Source of the DNA: Alkalihalobacillus pseudalcaliphilus
GTDB lineage: Bacteria > Bacillota > Bacilli > Bacillales > Bacillaceae_D
NCBI GenBank assembly: GCA_001038565.1
Contig: LFJO01000006.1
Coordinates: forward strand, 236,835 to 300,834
DNA: 64,000 nucleotides
Reading direction: 5' to 3'
Shown one piece after another: positions 17,778 to 28,431 of this stretch; positions within the stretch are counted from its first letter, which is position 1, and the number at the start of each line of letters is the position of its first letter. The translations under genes were made by a program, and so were the position numbers. Under the pieces are notes generated by a model, which searched no databases, was not told the origin of the DNA, and was given only the letters and a program-made list of their open reading frames with translations.

Positions 17778-18482
17778 TTACTTTCTCTTTTTCCAGACGA
17801 ACTTCCCTAAAAGAATCCCTGCACCTACAAATATTGCTACTCCACTTGCTTTTAATGCTTTTCCAATATGCTCTTTTTCTTTTTCAGCTTCTTGCATATC
17901 ATCACGATCATATTCTTCAGTTAACTGTTGATCTTCATCAAATATTTCCATTTCTCTTTGAGGATTAACTAACCTTTCTTTTTGTGGTCTTACTTTTTCC
18001 TCGTCCTCTTGCTCCATACCAATTCCTTTCACAAGAGTCAGTAAAATATTTAAACCTTCAATAACCTCTGGGTCTTTCAGTGAGCGTAATAAAGAGAGAT
18101 AACCACCGCCCGCCTTATTTTTATGCTCATATTCACCGACTTTAGAGATTCCATTATTCACCTTTAAAACAACAGGCTCCAATTCATCGACGTTGATTTT
18201 CCCAAGTGTTTCAAATAAAAGCATTGAATTTTTTAATGACTTAGTTGCATTTGGATTATCAACTGCTGTCACAATTCGATGTAAGACTTCATCACCGCGC
18301 TCAACGGTTGCGTTCACCATTTCAAATAGCTTGCGTTCGTTAAATAATTGTAACCCTTTGGATAACTGAGTAATTGCTTCTTTATTATTTACTAAGAGAT
18401 CTTCTAATTCCCGTAACTCTTTCTCCCTTTGTTTCTTAGGATCGACTTCTTGTTTAAGAATCGTAGTGGTTGCCTTAGCCAT
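17778..18482 (-). CDS. DUF1641 protein associated with formate dehydrogenase
   Basis: A 234-residue DUF1641 protein like Bacillus subtilis YjgD/YrhD, which are encoded next to FdhF-type dehydrogenases. The N-terminal two thirds is helical and charged ([20 protein letters not shown]); residues about 211-230 ([17 protein letters not shown]) are a membrane span followed by KKRK. The start overlaps the end of the dehydrogenase gene by 8 bp, indicating coupled translation and probably a membrane tether or accessory subunit. The biochemical role of the family is unknown to me. Confidence 0.85.
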   Translation of the reverse strand: MAKATTTILKQEVDPKKQREKELRELEDLLVNNKEAITQLSKGLQLFNERKLFEMVNATVERGDEVLHRIVTAVDNPNATKSLKNSMLLFETLGKINVDELEPVVLKVNNGISKVGEYEHKNKAGGGYLSLLRSLKDPEVIEGLNILLTLVKGIGMEQEDEEKVRPQKERLVNPQREMEIFDEDQQLTEEYDRDDMQEAEKEKEHIGKALKASGVAIFVGAGILLGKFVWKKRK

Positions 18483-21432
18483 TTGAGTTCACCCCACTTT
18501 TTCGTACCAAGTCACCCGGGAAGATGTAATCGTCTCGCTTCCACTTATCTTCTACACGGACACCAATTTGTGGTTTAGGGTTACCATAACGTGAATTAAA
18601 TGAAGGTAAAGGACTTTCACCTTTCGGTTCTAATATTTCCATTTTTGCTGAAACCTCTTTATACGCAGGTGTATCTGTATCCTTATCTGAATGGGAGCTA
18701 GTTAAATAGTTAATGGATGCTTCCCCATTCGTGTTCATCGGTAAATAAACTTCCTTCCCTTTCACGCGATCCGTTACAAGACATTTCACCTTTACTTGAC
18801 CGTATGGTGAAGTGAGTTTGACCTTTGTTCCATCTTCAATTCCACGTTCCATTGCAAGTTCTTTTGAAACCTCTAAGAAAGCATCTGGCACCTTTTTAGA
18901 AATCGCTTTAGACTGATAGGTCATATTACCTTCATGAAAATGCTCTAATAATCGGCCATTATTGACATGGATATCATATTCCTCATCAAATTGTAACGGT
19001 TTTGTCCATTGAACTGGCCATAATCTTGCTTTTCCATCAGGAAGGGGAAATTCCTTTTCAAATAGAAGGGGTGTATCCGTCCCATCCTCTGCCACAGGCC
19101 ATTGTAAGCTCTGGTATCCTTCAAGTCTATCGTAGGTAACACCTGCAAATAATGGAGCAAGACGCGCTGCCTCAGCCATAATTTCACTAGGGTGTTGATA
19201 ATTCCAATTAGCTCCCATTTGATTAGCCACTTCTTGAATAATGAACCAGTCGGGCTTAGAGTCACCTAGTGGCTCTAATGCTTGATATAACCGTTGAAAA
19301 CGACGTTCTGTATTTGTAAAAGTCCCATCCTTTTCTAAGCTTGGACTTGCAGGTAATACAACATCAGCAAATTGAGCAGTTTTTGAGAAGAATACATCTT
19401 GCACAACAAAGAAATCTAACTTCTCGAACGCTTCTTGAACATAGTTAATATTAGCATCAACGATCCCCATATCCTCACCTTTTAAATAAAGACTATTTAA
19501 TTTCCCTTCGTGAATCGCATCCACCATTTCATGATTATTTAAGCCTGGTTCAGCTGATAAAGATGCTCCCCATGCCTTCTCATAACGTTTTCGTACCTCA
19601 TCATCGGTTACATACTCATAGCCAGGAAACCGATCAGGCATACTTCCAAAATCACTAGCCCCCTGAACATTGTTGTGACCTCTTAATGGATAAGCACCTG
19701 CTCCATTTTTCATATAGTTACCTGTCATTAATAAAAGGTTGGAAATAGCTGTACTCGTATCACTACCACCACCGTGCTGGGTAACGCCCATCGCCCACAG
19801 AATAGAAGTTGTTTTCGATTCATGAATAGCTTCGGCGATTTGAATTATTTCGTCTTTGGTAAGATGAGTTACTTGTGAGGCATAATCCAAAGTGTAATTG
19901 TCTAAACTAGCCAGATATTCATCAACGTCATTTACATGATTTTTTAAAAACTGCACATCATGCCACCCCTGCTCAACGATATATTTCGTAACAGCTGATA
20001 ACCAGACGAGGTCACTCCCTGGTGCTGGTTGGACAAATAAATCAGCCCGGTCGGCTAATTCATGTTTTCTAATGTCTACAACAATGACCTTTTGCCCGTA
20101 TAATTTTTGAGCTCTTTTCACACGTGTAGCAAGTACTGGATGAGATTCAACCGTATTTGAACCAATTGAAATAATGAGCTCTGCTTCAGCAATATCTTGA
20201 ATACTACCAGAATCACCGCCATAACCTACCGTTCTCCATAAACCCATAGTTGCAGGAGATTGACAATACCTCGAGCAGTTATCAATATTATTTGTCCCTA
20301 TGACACCACGAGCTAATTTCTGCATTAAGTACGATTCTTCATTTGTACACTTGGACGAAGAAATAAAAGCAAGCGAATCTGCTCCTTTTTCTTTTTTTAT
20401 TTTTTTGAAATTTGTTTCCATAACTTGCAGTGCTTCTTCCCACTCCACTTCACGAAATGCTTCTCCATCTCGTACAAGCGGTTTTGTTAATCGTTCTTCA
20501 CTATTAACGTAATCCCAGCCAAATTTCCCTTTCACACAAGTTGAAATTCCATTAGCTGGTGCTTCTTGTTGAGGCTCCACTTTTAAGATTTGGCGGTCTT
20601 TCGTCCAAACATCAAAGCTACAACCGACTCCACAATATGTACAAACTGTTTTTGTTTTTTCAATACGGGCTTCACGCATTTCTGCTTCAATATCTGAAAT
20701 TGCCATTAAGGACCCGTAACCAGTTTCGACGTTCTTTGTAATATTAACCATTGGAGACATCGTTTTCTCTTGAATGCCTGTTAGAAATCCAGCCTCTCCT
20801 TCCATACCTACTTCCATCATCGCATTACACGGACAAACCGTTGAACAATGTCCGCAGTTTACACAGGAAGAATCCTCAATCGGTGTATCATGATCCCAAA
20901 TAACACGAGGTTGTTCTAATTCCCAATCGATCGTTAGTGTTTCTGTTACTTGCACATCTTGACAAGCTTCGACACAGCGCCCACATAAGATACATTGATC
21001 GGGATCATAGCGATAAAAATCATTCCGCTGAACTTCTACATTTTTCGTCGTAAAAGGTGTACTTTGATGTGTAATTTTCATCTCTTTTACGGCATTATGT
21101 ATTTCACAGCTGCCATTGTTATAATCACAGACCGTACAATATAATTCATGATTACCCAGCATACGATCCATGGCAATTAATTGGGCTTCATGTACTTCAG
21201 AACCCGTCGTTTGAATCTGATCATCCTCCTGTATAAAAGTAGAACAGGCTCGTACAAACTCTCCATTAACCTTAACGATACAGGAATCACATGTTTCAAT
21301 AGGACCTAAGCTTGGATGATAGCATAAACTAGGAACATTAATTTCCTTTTCCCCCAATATACTCAATACGGTTTTATCACTCTCACTTATTACTTCTTTA
21401 CCATTTAATTGAATCGACATTTTATTTGACAT
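18475..21432 (-). CDS. fdhF: Formate dehydrogenase-like molybdopterin oxidoreductase (FdhF/YjgC type)
   Basis: The 985-residue product has a modular electron chain. A 2Fe-2S domain comes first (C37, C48, C51, C63), then a NuoG-like His-Cys cluster (H95, C99, C102, C109), two 4Fe-4S clusters (C147/150/153/157 and C190/193/196/200), and a catalytic 4Fe-4S (C264/267/271/299). The bis-MGD domain has C390 in RYCQSPAT as the molybdenum ligand, in place of selenocysteine. The C-terminal domain binds the pterin dinucleotide. Length and architecture match Bacillus subtilis YjgC. The expected reaction is formate oxidation to CO2 in the cytoplasm, with an unidentified acceptor. It forms an operon with DUF1641 and faces a divergent formate-channel gene. 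The ATG follows AGGTGATTGG. Confidence 0.92.
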   Translation of the reverse strand: MSNKMSIQLNGKEVISESDKTVLSILGEKEINVPSLCYHPSLGPIETCDSCIVKVNGEFVRACSTFIQEDDQIQTTGSEVHEAQLIAMDRMLGNHELYCTVCDYNNGSCEIHNAVKEMKITHQSTPFTTKNVEVQRNDFYRYDPDQCILCGRCVEACQDVQVTETLTIDWELEQPRVIWDHDTPIEDSSCVNCGHCSTVCPCNAMMEVGMEGEAGFLTGIQEKTMSPMVNITKNVETGYGSLMAISDIEAEMREARIEKTKTVCTYCGVGCSFDVWTKDRQILKVEPQQEAPANGISTCVKGKFGWDYVNSEERLTKPLVRDGEAFREVEWEEALQVMETNFKKIKKEKGADSLAFISSSKCTNEESYLMQKLARGVIGTNNIDNCSRYCQSPATMGLWRTVGYGGDSGSIQDIAEAELIISIGSNTVESHPVLATRVKRAQKLYGQKVIVVDIRKHELADRADLFVQPAPGSDLVWLSAVTKYIVEQGWHDVQFLKNHVNDVDEYLASLDNYTLDYASQVTHLTKDEIIQIAEAIHESKTTSILWAMGVTQHGGGSDTSTAISNLLLMTGNYMKNGAGAYPLRGHNNVQGASDFGSMPDRFPGYEYVTDDEVRKRYEKAWGASLSAEPGLNNHEMVDAIHEGKLNSLYLKGEDMGIVDANINYVQEAFEKLDFFVVQDVFFSKTAQFADVVLPASPSLEKDGTFTNTERRFQRLYQALEPLGDSKPDWFIIQEVANQMGANWNYQHPSEIMAEAARLAPLFAGVTYDRLEGYQSLQWPVAEDGTDTPLLFEKEFPLPDGKARLWPVQWTKPLQFDEEYDIHVNNGRLLEHFHEGNMTYQSKAISKKVPDAFLEVSKELAMERGIEDGTKVKLTSPYGQVKVKCLVTDRVKGKEVYLPMNTNGEASINYLTSSHSDKDTDTPAYKEVSAKMEILEPKGESPLPSFNSRYGNPKPQIGVRVEDKWKRDDYIFPGDLVRKSGVNSNG

Positions 21433-21578
21433 CCAATCACCTACCCTTTTTTTACATGTGCTTCCCTCTCGAATCTTTGATTAAACCACCAATCTGAATA
21501 TCTCCTTTTTCCTGATTAGCTTTTTTGTATTTCGGGTAGAGCGTACTATATTCCTTTCATTTACAGAGGAGGTTGCTT

Positions 21579-22388
21579 ATGTATAAAGAAACCATACATA
21601 ATTTGAATGACCAAGCCGTTGAAAAATATCGTTTTTTTAATAAAGCCCCTTTTCGTTATTTACTAGTATCGATTATTGCTGGGGCTTATGTTGGAATTGG
21701 GAGTATTATGTTATTTGCTATTGGAGAACCCTTGTATCATACTAATTCTCCTTTTATTGATCTCCTGACTGGAGCGACATTCGGAGTAGCATTAGCTCTT
21801 GTTATATTTGCTGGTTCAGAATTATTTACAGGGAATAATATGGTTTTTACAAGTAGTACATTGTCGAAAGTTACAACATGGGGACAAACCTTCAAACTAT
21901 GGGGCTGGTGTTATCTCGGAAATTTAATAGGTTCCATCTTATTAGCGATACTTGTTTTTGCTGCTGGAGTATTTAAAGACATCGGGGCTGCTCATTATAT
22001 GTTTTCCATTGCCGAGACTAAAATGAATACCCCTATTCACCAGCTATTTTTCCAAGGAATATTATGTAATTGGATCGTTTGTTTAGCTATTTGGGTTTCT
22101 CTAAGAGTGAAAGAAGATATCGCTAAAATGTTTATGATTTTTGTTTTGATCCTTGCTTTTATTGCAGCTGGGTTTGAACATAGTGTCGCAAATATGTCGA
22201 TATTGGGCATAGCTCTTTTACACAGTAGTTCTGAAATGTTCACACTTGGAGGCTTTTTCTATAACTTAATTCCCGTTACACTAGGAAATATAATAGGTGG
22301 TGGGGTCTTTGTTGCAGGCTTATATTTCGCTGTTAGTTTTAACAAAGGGGAGATACACCAAGAAAAAAAGAAGCGTTTAGAAGGGTAA
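21579..22388 (+). CDS. Formate/nitrite transporter (FNT) family channel
   Basis: A 269-residue membrane protein with six spans and FNT features: GAYVGIGSIMLF, the GNNM motif (LFTGNNMVFT) and FEHSVANM, whose His is the conserved pore residue. I place the start at the ATG at 21579, six bases after AGGAGG (21567-21572); the TTG at 21573 abuts the ribosome-binding site and is too close. It is divergent from fdhF, so it most probably moves formate to or from the cytoplasm; nitrite is an alternative substrate in this family. Confidence 0.9.
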   Translation: MYKETIHNLNDQAVEKYRFFNKAPFRYLLVSIIAGAYVGIGSIMLFAIGEPLYHTNSPFIDLLTGATFGVALALVIFAGSELFTGNNMVFTSSTLSKVTTWGQTFKLWGWCYLGNLIGSILLAILVFAAGVFKDIGAAHYMFSIAETKMNTPIHQLFFQGILCNWIVCLAIWVSLRVKEDIAKMFMIFVLILAFIAAGFEHSVANMSILGIALLHSSSEMFTLGGFFYNLIPVTLGNIIGGGVFVAGLYFAVSFNKGEIHQEKKKRLEG

Positions 22389-22463
22389 TACTCTAGTTAT
22401 GAAACCTACCTTTTTATCAAAACGTAGACATAGGGAGACATTCTTTTTGAAGGAGGTATAATT

Positions 22464-23123
22464 CTGTTTACTTCTATTCGCCGTTGGAAACATTCCAAAA
22501 AGCTAAAGAAAGTGAAAGAGGGGGATGGCCATCCTTTAAAGCCCTATCGTTTTTGGCATATTTTTTCACGTTCGGTATTCTATTTAAAATTAGGAAATAA
22601 AGACGCTGAAAGTGCGGAATACGCCGTAGAATTCAATTATTGGGCAGAAGATTCTACGGCCGAATTATACCTAAATGGGAAACATACCGCGTCGTCTAAG
22701 CTTCCAGCCGCTTTCCCTGTACAAGATGGGATCGTTGAAGCGTCGGTGGGCAGCTATGGTATCAGTCGTATCCACTATGTAAAGAATAAACATTCATATC
22801 CACTCCAACCCGACAAACATTCTCTGAGAGGGCTTCGATTAGGTTTACACAAGCACTTTCCAAAGACCAGTAAATGGATAGAACGAATTTCTGCCACTAT
22901 TTTGCTTGTGGCCCTATTCCTAAGTCTTCCGCAATTAATAGAATTACTTAGTCAAATTCCTTGGGTTTCAGAACATATTGGTCAATTTGAGTCGCCGATT
23001 CAACTCCCTGCCACGGTCAATACCACACTTCTCATTGGAGGCTTTATCGCTGGGGTAGAAAGAACTCTTATGCTTCGCAGTCACTGGTTGATTGACATGG
23101 AAACAAATTATTGGGATCATTAA
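22464..23123 (+). CDS. Unknown membrane protein with probable non-AUG start
   Basis: I do not recognise this protein. GAAGGAGGT (22449-22457) is a near-perfect ribosome-binding site, but no ATG, GTG or TTG follows it in frame; CTG at 22464 lies seven bases after it and continues as LFTSIRRWKHSKKLKK into the frame, giving 219 residues. An ATT at 22461 is also in frame. The first conventional codon is a GTG at 22512 without a ribosome-binding site. Seen in the protein: a basic N-terminus, a soluble middle (to about 140), a hydrophobic span ATILLVALFLSLPQLIELL, and a second weaker span TVNTTLLIGGFIAGVERTL. It follows the FNT gene by 75 bp in the same direction, so a link to formate metabolism is possible. 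Confidence 0.65.
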   Translation: MFTSIRRWKHSKKLKKVKEGDGHPLKPYRFWHIFSRSVFYLKLGNKDAESAEYAVEFNYWAEDSTAELYLNGKHTASSKLPAAFPVQDGIVEASVGSYGISRIHYVKNKHSYPLQPDKHSLRGLRLGLHKHFPKTSKWIERISATILLVALFLSLPQLIELLSQIPWVSEHIGQFESPIQLPATVNTTLLIGGFIAGVERTLMLRSHWLIDMETNYWDH

Positions 23124-23301
23124 ATCCAAAATTTTAGACAAGCCCTAACATTCCTTCAAAAGGAAAATTTGAAAATAAAATATCACTTATGAATATAGGC
23201 TTAAAAAGATTATTAGTCCAACTCACTTATGGGGTGGACAAGATATTCTAACCACTCATATATGAATATCTATCATAGAAGTGTTTGCTAGTTATGAAAA
23301 A

Positions 23302-23338
23302 AAGCGATCTACCTTATGGCGATCGCTTTACTCTAATT
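23302..23338 (-). terminator. Terminator of acetate-type transporter gene
   Basis: A perfect stem AAGCGATC / GATCGCTT has an 11-base loop and is followed on the minus strand by TTTTTTT. It lies just after the stop of the gene at 23341-23964. Confidence 0.85.
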
Positions 23339-23340
23339 CT

Positions 23341-23964
23341 CTATTCTGCTTTTTTGAAGATACCAAAAGGCTTACCATTCGGCACAACGACTTTACCAAA
23401 ATGAGTATTTAACACAATGGCTGCCGCACCATAAAAGGATAATAGTGCAATCATTAACTCAGAGATAGCAGCAAGCATTGATGTAAATTCATACATAATA
23501 CCAAATGAACTTAAAGCTAAACCAATGAATAAGAAATCAATACAAACAAAGATAAAAAATAAAACTTTATTCGTTTCTAATGCTCCCACTGTCATAAACA
23601 AACTGAAAATAAGATAACCGATAAAGGCAACACCCAACTGTCTTGAATCCGCATACTGTAAAAGTGTCTCACCAAAAACACCCATTTGAATAAGCCACGT
23701 TGTCCCAACACCAAACCAGAATAAACCAAAAGCACCAAATGCCGTTGTCCCAAATATATTGTTATGCTTAGCATCTAACCAAGCTGCCATTAATTGTGCA
23801 ATTCCTCCCAAAAAGAATGCCCACGGTAATACTAAAGATAATCCATCGGTAAGACCAAGCTTTTGAGATGACGCTACGAGTGTAACCATTGCAAGACCAA
23901 ATAAACCTAATGCAGAAGGATCTGCCGTTGTAATTTTCACATCTGACTGAACACGAGTATCCAT
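23341..23964 (-). CDS. Acetate uptake transporter family (GPR1/FUN34/YaaH)
   Basis: A 207-residue six-span membrane protein. ADPSALGLFGLAMVTLV corresponds to the NPxG-type N-terminal signature, and LPWAFFLGGIAQLMAAWLDA and TAFGAFGLFWFGVG are characteristic of the YaaH/SatP family of acetate or succinate transporters. The start has GGGGAG before the ATG. It is a single-gene unit with its own terminator. Substrate is probably a small monocarboxylate; acetate is a family-based guess. Confidence 0.88.
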   Translation of the reverse strand: MDTRVQSDVKITTADPSALGLFGLAMVTLVASSQKLGLTDGLSLVLPWAFFLGGIAQLMAAWLDAKHNNIFGTTAFGAFGLFWFGVGTTWLIQMGVFGETLLQYADSRQLGVAFIGYLIFSLFMTVGALETNKVLFFIFVCIDFLFIGLALSSFGIMYEFTSMLAAISELMIALLSFYGAAAIVLNTHFGKVVVPNGKPFGIFKKAE

Positions 23965-24190
23965 TTTATTCTCCCCTTTTTTAAAACATACTCTCGTAAT
24001 CTATCGAAATCATACTTTATTGTCAATACTTTTTCCCTGCTTTTGGAAAACCCGAATAAAATACTATTATTCTGAAAGATGTTATTAGTATAATAATAAT
24101 CGTATTATTTTTTGGATTTTATTCCTTTTTATGTTTGAAAAGGAATAAAAAGAGGTAGATACACAAAAAACAAAAGTGAGGAAGAAACAA

Positions 24191-24670
24191 ATGAAGAAAA
24201 TGATTCTATTTCTAATCGCAGTTTTATTTCTATTTGCATGTGCTGATAGGGACGTACAAGATGATATTATTAATTACTACAATGAAGAAATGCCTGCCAT
24301 TGAACCAGCTGAAACACAGGTTCTTAATGACTTTGATCAACTATTGGCAAGTAATCTTCTTGATGAAGAAGTTCAAAATGGGATAACTGAAGACATCATT
24401 CCAAGATACGAATCTGTTGTTGAGGATTTTCGTAATTTGCCTATTGAAACAGAACCATTACAAGAGGTACATGATCTTTATATAGAATTTTCCGAAACTC
24501 AACTTGCAGCTATAGGATTAACTGCAGATGCTTATAAAGGGCAAGATGCCTCAATTATCGAGGAAGTGAATTCATTATTAGATGAAGCACTTACATTAAA
24601 TCAGCAATTTCAAGAAGAGTTAGAAAAGTTATTTGATGAATATAATATTGAGATTGAAGAAGTGGAATAA
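24191..24670 (+). CDS. Small helical lipoprotein of unknown function
   Basis: I place the start at the ATG at 24191 with GTGAGG nine bases upstream. The 159-residue product begins MKKMILFLIAVLFLFAC, with a lipobox ending at C17, so it is a predicted lipoprotein. The mature part is acidic and almost entirely helix-forming, with regular Leu/Glu spacing (DDIINYYNEEMPAIEP, EEVNSLLDEALTLNQQFQEELEKLFDEY). I do not recognise the family. It is a single-gene unit followed by a terminator and the fru operon. Confidence 0.8.
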   Translation: MKKMILFLIAVLFLFACADRDVQDDIINYYNEEMPAIEPAETQVLNDFDQLLASNLLDEEVQNGITEDIIPRYESVVEDFRNLPIETEPLQEVHDLYIEFSETQLAAIGLTADAYKGQDASIIEEVNSLLDEALTLNQQFQEELEKLFDEYNIEIEEVE

Positions 24671-24690
24671 ACATTAACAATAAATAAAAT

Positions 24691-24734
24691 GAGCCGCGGA
24701 CATGTAACTGAATGTCTACGGCTTTATTTTTGTT
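24691..24734 (+). terminator. Terminator after lipoprotein gene
   Basis: AGCCG..GACAT pairs with ATGTC..CGGCT (a two-base internal mismatch), followed by TTTATTTTTG. Confidence 0.75.
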
Positions 24735-24792
24735 TCCGTTTCTATCAATACGAATGGCCATAATATACGTAACACGAATGATATGGTTATTA

Positions 24793-24819
24793 TTGATTGA
24801 TTTTGATTGTTTTTGAATG
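24793..24819 (+). promoter_or_regulatory. Three direct repeats, likely FruR operator
   Basis: TTGATTG at 24793, TTGATTG at 24803 and TTGAATG at 24813 recur with exactly 10-bp spacing, so they lie on one face of the helix. They sit 37-63 bp before the fruR start. DeoR-family repressors commonly bind direct repeats, so autoregulation of fruRKA by FruR through these is inferred. Confidence 0.55.
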
Positions 24820-24855
24820 TATGATAAAAATAACATCCATAAAGGTGGTTTCGAT

Positions 24856-25620
24856 ATGTTAACACTAGAAAGAAAAGAACTAATTTTATCTTTATTAAAA
24901 AGCCAAGAAATCATAAGCACACATGAAATAATTGATATTACAAAAGCATCTGAATCAACTATTCGCAGAGACTTAACCGAGCTAGAGCAAGAGAAGAAAT
25001 TAAAGCGGATTCATGGAGGTGCTACTCATTATACGAGTAAAAGAGCAGAACCGACAATGCAACAAAAAACACTCAAAAACCGTCAAGAGAAGGTGAAAAT
25101 TGCTGAAAAAGCAGCTTCTTTTATACAAGATGGTGATTGTATCTTCCTTGATGCTGGAAGTACAACATTTGAAATGATTCCCTTTTTAAAAGGCAAAAAG
25201 GTTGAAGTCGTTACAAATGGCTTGTCAAACATTTCCTCTTTACTTGCTGCCGACATTCCAACCCATGTACTCGGTGGGTATGTAAAAAAAGGAACTCATG
25301 CATTTATAGGTCGTCATGCCTTAGAAACACTTGAATACTTTAATTTTGACCTTGCCTTTCTTGGGGCAAATGGTATTACAGTCCCAGATGGTGTGACAAC
25401 GCCAGATCCAGAGGAGGCTTATATTAAGGACAAAGCCATTGCCTCAAGTCGACAAGCCTTCATTTTAGCCGATCACACTAAATTTGGTGATGTCACCTTT
25501 TCTAAAATTACAAATGTAAATCGCGTCCGTATCATAACAAGTGATCTATTAGAAAAACAAAATGCTGATTTAATTCAAGAGTTACGCACTCACACAACGT
25601 TGGAGGTTACACCTGTATGA
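24856..25620 (+). CDS. fruR: DeoR-family repressor of fructose operon, FruR
   Basis: A 254-residue DeoR-type regulator. The N-terminal winged helix (LERKELILSLLKSQ..STIRRDLTELEQEKKLKRIHGGA) is the family signature, and the C-terminal effector domain has DAGSTTFEMIPFL and FLGANGI. The ATG at 24856 follows AAAGGTGG; an earlier ATG at 24817 lacks a ribosome-binding site. It overlaps fruK by four bases. By homology it responds to a phosphorylated fructose and represses fruRKA. Confidence 0.93.
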   Translation: MLTLERKELILSLLKSQEIISTHEIIDITKASESTIRRDLTELEQEKKLKRIHGGATHYTSKRAEPTMQQKTLKNRQEKVKIAEKAASFIQDGDCIFLDAGSTTFEMIPFLKGKKVEVVTNGLSNISSLLAADIPTHVLGGYVKKGTHAFIGRHALETLEYFNFDLAFLGANGITVPDGVTTPDPEEAYIKDKAIASSRQAFILADHTKFGDVTFSKITNVNRVRIITSDLLEKQNADLIQELRTHTTLEVTPV

Positions 25621-26528
25621 TTTATACCGTCACTTTAAACCCTGCCTTAGATTACTTTGTTACGACACCATCTATTCAAGTAGGTAGCTTAAACAGGGCT
25701 CAAGCTGATCACAAAGAACCCGGCGGTAAAGGGATAAATGTATCCACCGTACTGACATCTCTCCAAACGGATAATGTAGCTTTAGGGTTTATCGGCGGCT
25801 TTACTGGTGATTTCATTCAGTCTACTTTAAAACAACGCGGTATTCCAACAGATTTTATTAAAATCAAAGCGGATAGTCGATTAAACGTCAAAGTAAAAAG
25901 TGAAGCCGAAACAGAAATTAATGGTGTTGCACCGACAATTATGCCGAGCGATCTTGAAAAGCTAACCGCTCAACTAGCAAAATTAACAAATGAAGATGTC
26001 GTCGTTTTATCTGGAAGTGTTCCACCCACTCTTGAACCAACAATCTACCAAATGTGGATGTCTATTCTCAAAAATCAAGGGGTGAATGTATTCCTTGATA
26101 CGAGCGGGCTCCCACTCACATTTGCTCTTCAGGAAAAACCGACTTTTATTAAGCCAAATCATCACGAATTATCTGAGCTAATTGGTAAACCCATTCATTC
26201 CATTGAAGACGCTATTGAACCTGCTAAACAATTGGTTCAACGTGGTGTCGAATATGTTATGGTCACCTTCGCTGGTGACGGTGCTCTTTTAGTTAGCGAA
26301 GACCAGACTTTCATTGCCTCACCACCTTCAGGCATATTAGTAAATTCTATTGGAGCAGGTGACTCTACCGTTGCTGGATTCATTTATGGTTATCAACAAA
26401 ATTGGTGTCTAGCTGACTGTTTCCAATTTGCTATCGCTGCCGGAAGTGCTACTGCTTTTTCGAAAAGCCTAGCAAGAAAACAGGACATCCAATTACTCGT
26501 AGATAAAACGTATATACGACAAGTATAA
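25617..26528 (+). CDS. fruK: 1-phosphofructokinase FruK
   Basis: A PfkB-family kinase of 303 residues that phosphorylates fructose-1-phosphate to fructose-1,6-bisphosphate. It starts MIYTVTLNPALDYFV, typical of FruK/LacC. PfkB signature 1 is GGKGINVSTVL, and signature 2 is NSIGAGDSTVAGFI near the C-terminus, with the catalytic Asp in GAGD. The start overlaps the fruR stop (ATGA), and fruA follows after 15 bp. Confidence 0.95.
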   Translation: MIYTVTLNPALDYFVTTPSIQVGSLNRAQADHKEPGGKGINVSTVLTSLQTDNVALGFIGGFTGDFIQSTLKQRGIPTDFIKIKADSRLNVKVKSEAETEINGVAPTIMPSDLEKLTAQLAKLTNEDVVVLSGSVPPTLEPTIYQMWMSILKNQGVNVFLDTSGLPLTFALQEKPTFIKPNHHELSELIGKPIHSIEDAIEPAKQLVQRGVEYVMVTFAGDGALLVSEDQTFIASPPSGILVNSIGAGDSTVAGFIYGYQQNWCLADCFQFAIAAGSATAFSKSLARKQDIQLLVDKTYIRQV

Positions 26529-26543
26529 AAAGGAGCGTACATA

Positions 26544-28427
26544 ATGAGAATTTCTGATTTACTCAAAAAAGAAACGATGATTCTTGATTTACATTCAATC
26601 TCAAAAGCAGACGTACTTAATGAATTGATCGAAAAGCTCGAGCAAGCTAACCGTTTGAACGATAAGCAAGCGTTTAAAGAAGCTATTCTAAAACGTGAAG
26701 AACAAAGTACCACAGGTCTTGGAGAAGGTATTGCTATCCCACATGCCAAAACATCTGCTGTAAAAACACCAGCGATTGCTTTTGGTCGTTCGCAAGCAGG
26801 TATTGATTTCGAAGCATTAGACAACCAGCCAAGTCATTTATTCTTTATGATTGCAGCTTCTGAAGGGGCTAATAATGAACATTTAGCTACCCTTTCAAAA
26901 CTATCAACCTATTTAATGGATGAGAATTTTAGACAACATTTGTTGAAGGCTCAGTCTGTTGATGAAATATTACAAGTTATTGATACAAAAGAAAATGAAG
27001 AATTAGAGCAAGAAGAAGCGCCCCAAGAATATAGCCAAGACCAAGTTTTCATTCTCGGCGTTACGGGATGCCCGACAGGAATCGCTCACACCTTTATGGC
27101 TGCTGATGCATTAAAAAAAGAAGCTAAAGAGCGAGGATACCACATTAAAGTTGAAACGAATGGTTCTGCTGGAGTTAAGGATAAGTTAACAAATGAAGAT
27201 ATCGAAAAAGCTGATGGCATCATTGTGGCCGCTGACACCAAGGTGGATATGGAGCGCTTCCATGGAAGACGTATTGTCGTTGCTCCAGTGTCTGATGGTG
27301 TAAGAAAACCAGCCCAATTATTAGAACGGTCTTTATCAGGAAATGAACCGATTTACAGAGGGACTGAACGGCAAGAAGAAAGCCAAGAAAGTCAAGAATC
27401 ATCCTCTTTTGGAGCAAGCATATATAAGCATTTAATGAACGGTGTTTCTAATATGCTACCATTTGTCATCGGTGGTGGTATTCTCATCGCTTTGAGCTTT
27501 GTTTTTGAGACGATCTTTGGAGAAGATAATTTTATTCGAGAATTATTAATGACAATCGGTAGCGATAATGCCTTTGCCTTATTTATTCCTGTTCTTGCTG
27601 CTTTTATTGCGATGAGTATTGCCGATCGCCCTGGATTTGCCCCTGGTTTAATTGCCGGATATATGGCCTTTACTAATGAAGCAGGCTTTTTAGGTGGATT
27701 AATTGCTGGTTTCCTTGCCGGTTATATAGCTTTATTAGTGCGTCACTTATTAGCAAATTTTCCGCAAAGCTTAGATGGGTTACGTACCATTCTATTTACC
27801 CCTATATTAAATATCTTATTTACGGGTACACTCATGTATTTCTTAGTCAGTCCGCTCGCGACTGTTAATTTAGGATTACAGAATTGGTTAGGCAATTTAG
27901 GTACAGGTAATATGATCATTTTAGGCGTTATTCTTGGAGTGATGATGGCGATTGACATGGGCGGTCCTGTTAATAAAGCGGCTTATACATTCGGTATCGC
28001 CATGCTTGATGCTGGTAATCTTGGCCCTCAAGCTGCAGTTATGGCAGCTGGAATGGTTCCTCCACTCGGTATCGCGATGGCAACAACCATTTGGAAACAT
28101 AAATTTACGCAACAGCAACGTCAATCTGGAAAGACGAATTATGTATTAGGTGCTTCATTTATTACAGAAGGTGCCATTCCTTTTGCTGCTGCTGATCCGG
28201 TCCGTGTCATTAGTGCAAGTGTGATAGGTGCCGCTGTCGCAGGAGGCCTAACTGGCCTATTCCAAATAGCTCTCCCCGCTCCACATGGAGGAGTTTTTAC
28301 GATGTTTCTTGTCAATGGCTCTAATTTTAGCTCTATCGGATTATATGCCCTGGCTATTATCATCGGCTCTTTAATCACAGCTGTTATTTATGGGCTAATT
28401 AAACAACCATTAACAGAAAAAAACTAA
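26544..28427 (+). CDS. fruA: Fructose PTS enzyme IIABC, FruA
   Basis: The 627-residue product fuses three PTS domains in the order A-B-C. IIA carries the phospho-histidine H67 in GIAIPHAK; IIB carries C176 in TGCPTGIAHTF; IIC (about 290-620) has multiple membrane spans and GGGILIALSF. It imports fructose as fructose-1-phosphate, the substrate of the adjacent FruK. It is the last gene of the operon, closed by a perfect 14-bp stem. Confidence 0.96.
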   Translation: MRISDLLKKETMILDLHSISKADVLNELIEKLEQANRLNDKQAFKEAILKREEQSTTGLGEGIAIPHAKTSAVKTPAIAFGRSQAGIDFEALDNQPSHLFFMIAASEGANNEHLATLSKLSTYLMDENFRQHLLKAQSVDEILQVIDTKENEELEQEEAPQEYSQDQVFILGVTGCPTGIAHTFMAADALKKEAKERGYHIKVETNGSAGVKDKLTNEDIEKADGIIVAADTKVDMERFHGRRIVVAPVSDGVRKPAQLLERSLSGNEPIYRGTERQEESQESQESSSFGASIYKHLMNGVSNMLPFVIGGGILIALSFVFETIFGEDNFIRELLMTIGSDNAFALFIPVLAAFIAMSIADRPGFAPGLIAGYMAFTNEAGFLGGLIAGFLAGYIALLVRHLLANFPQSLDGLRTILFTPILNILFTGTLMYFLVSPLATVNLGLQNWLGNLGTGNMIILGVILGVMMAIDMGGPVNKAAYTFGIAMLDAGNLGPQAAVMAAGMVPPLGIAMATTIWKHKFTQQQRQSGKTNYVLGASFITEGAIPFAAADPVRVISASVIGAAVAGGLTGLFQIALPAPHGGVFTMFLVNGSNFSSIGLYALAIIIGSLITAVIYGLIKQPLTEKN

Positions 28428-28431
28428 TTAA

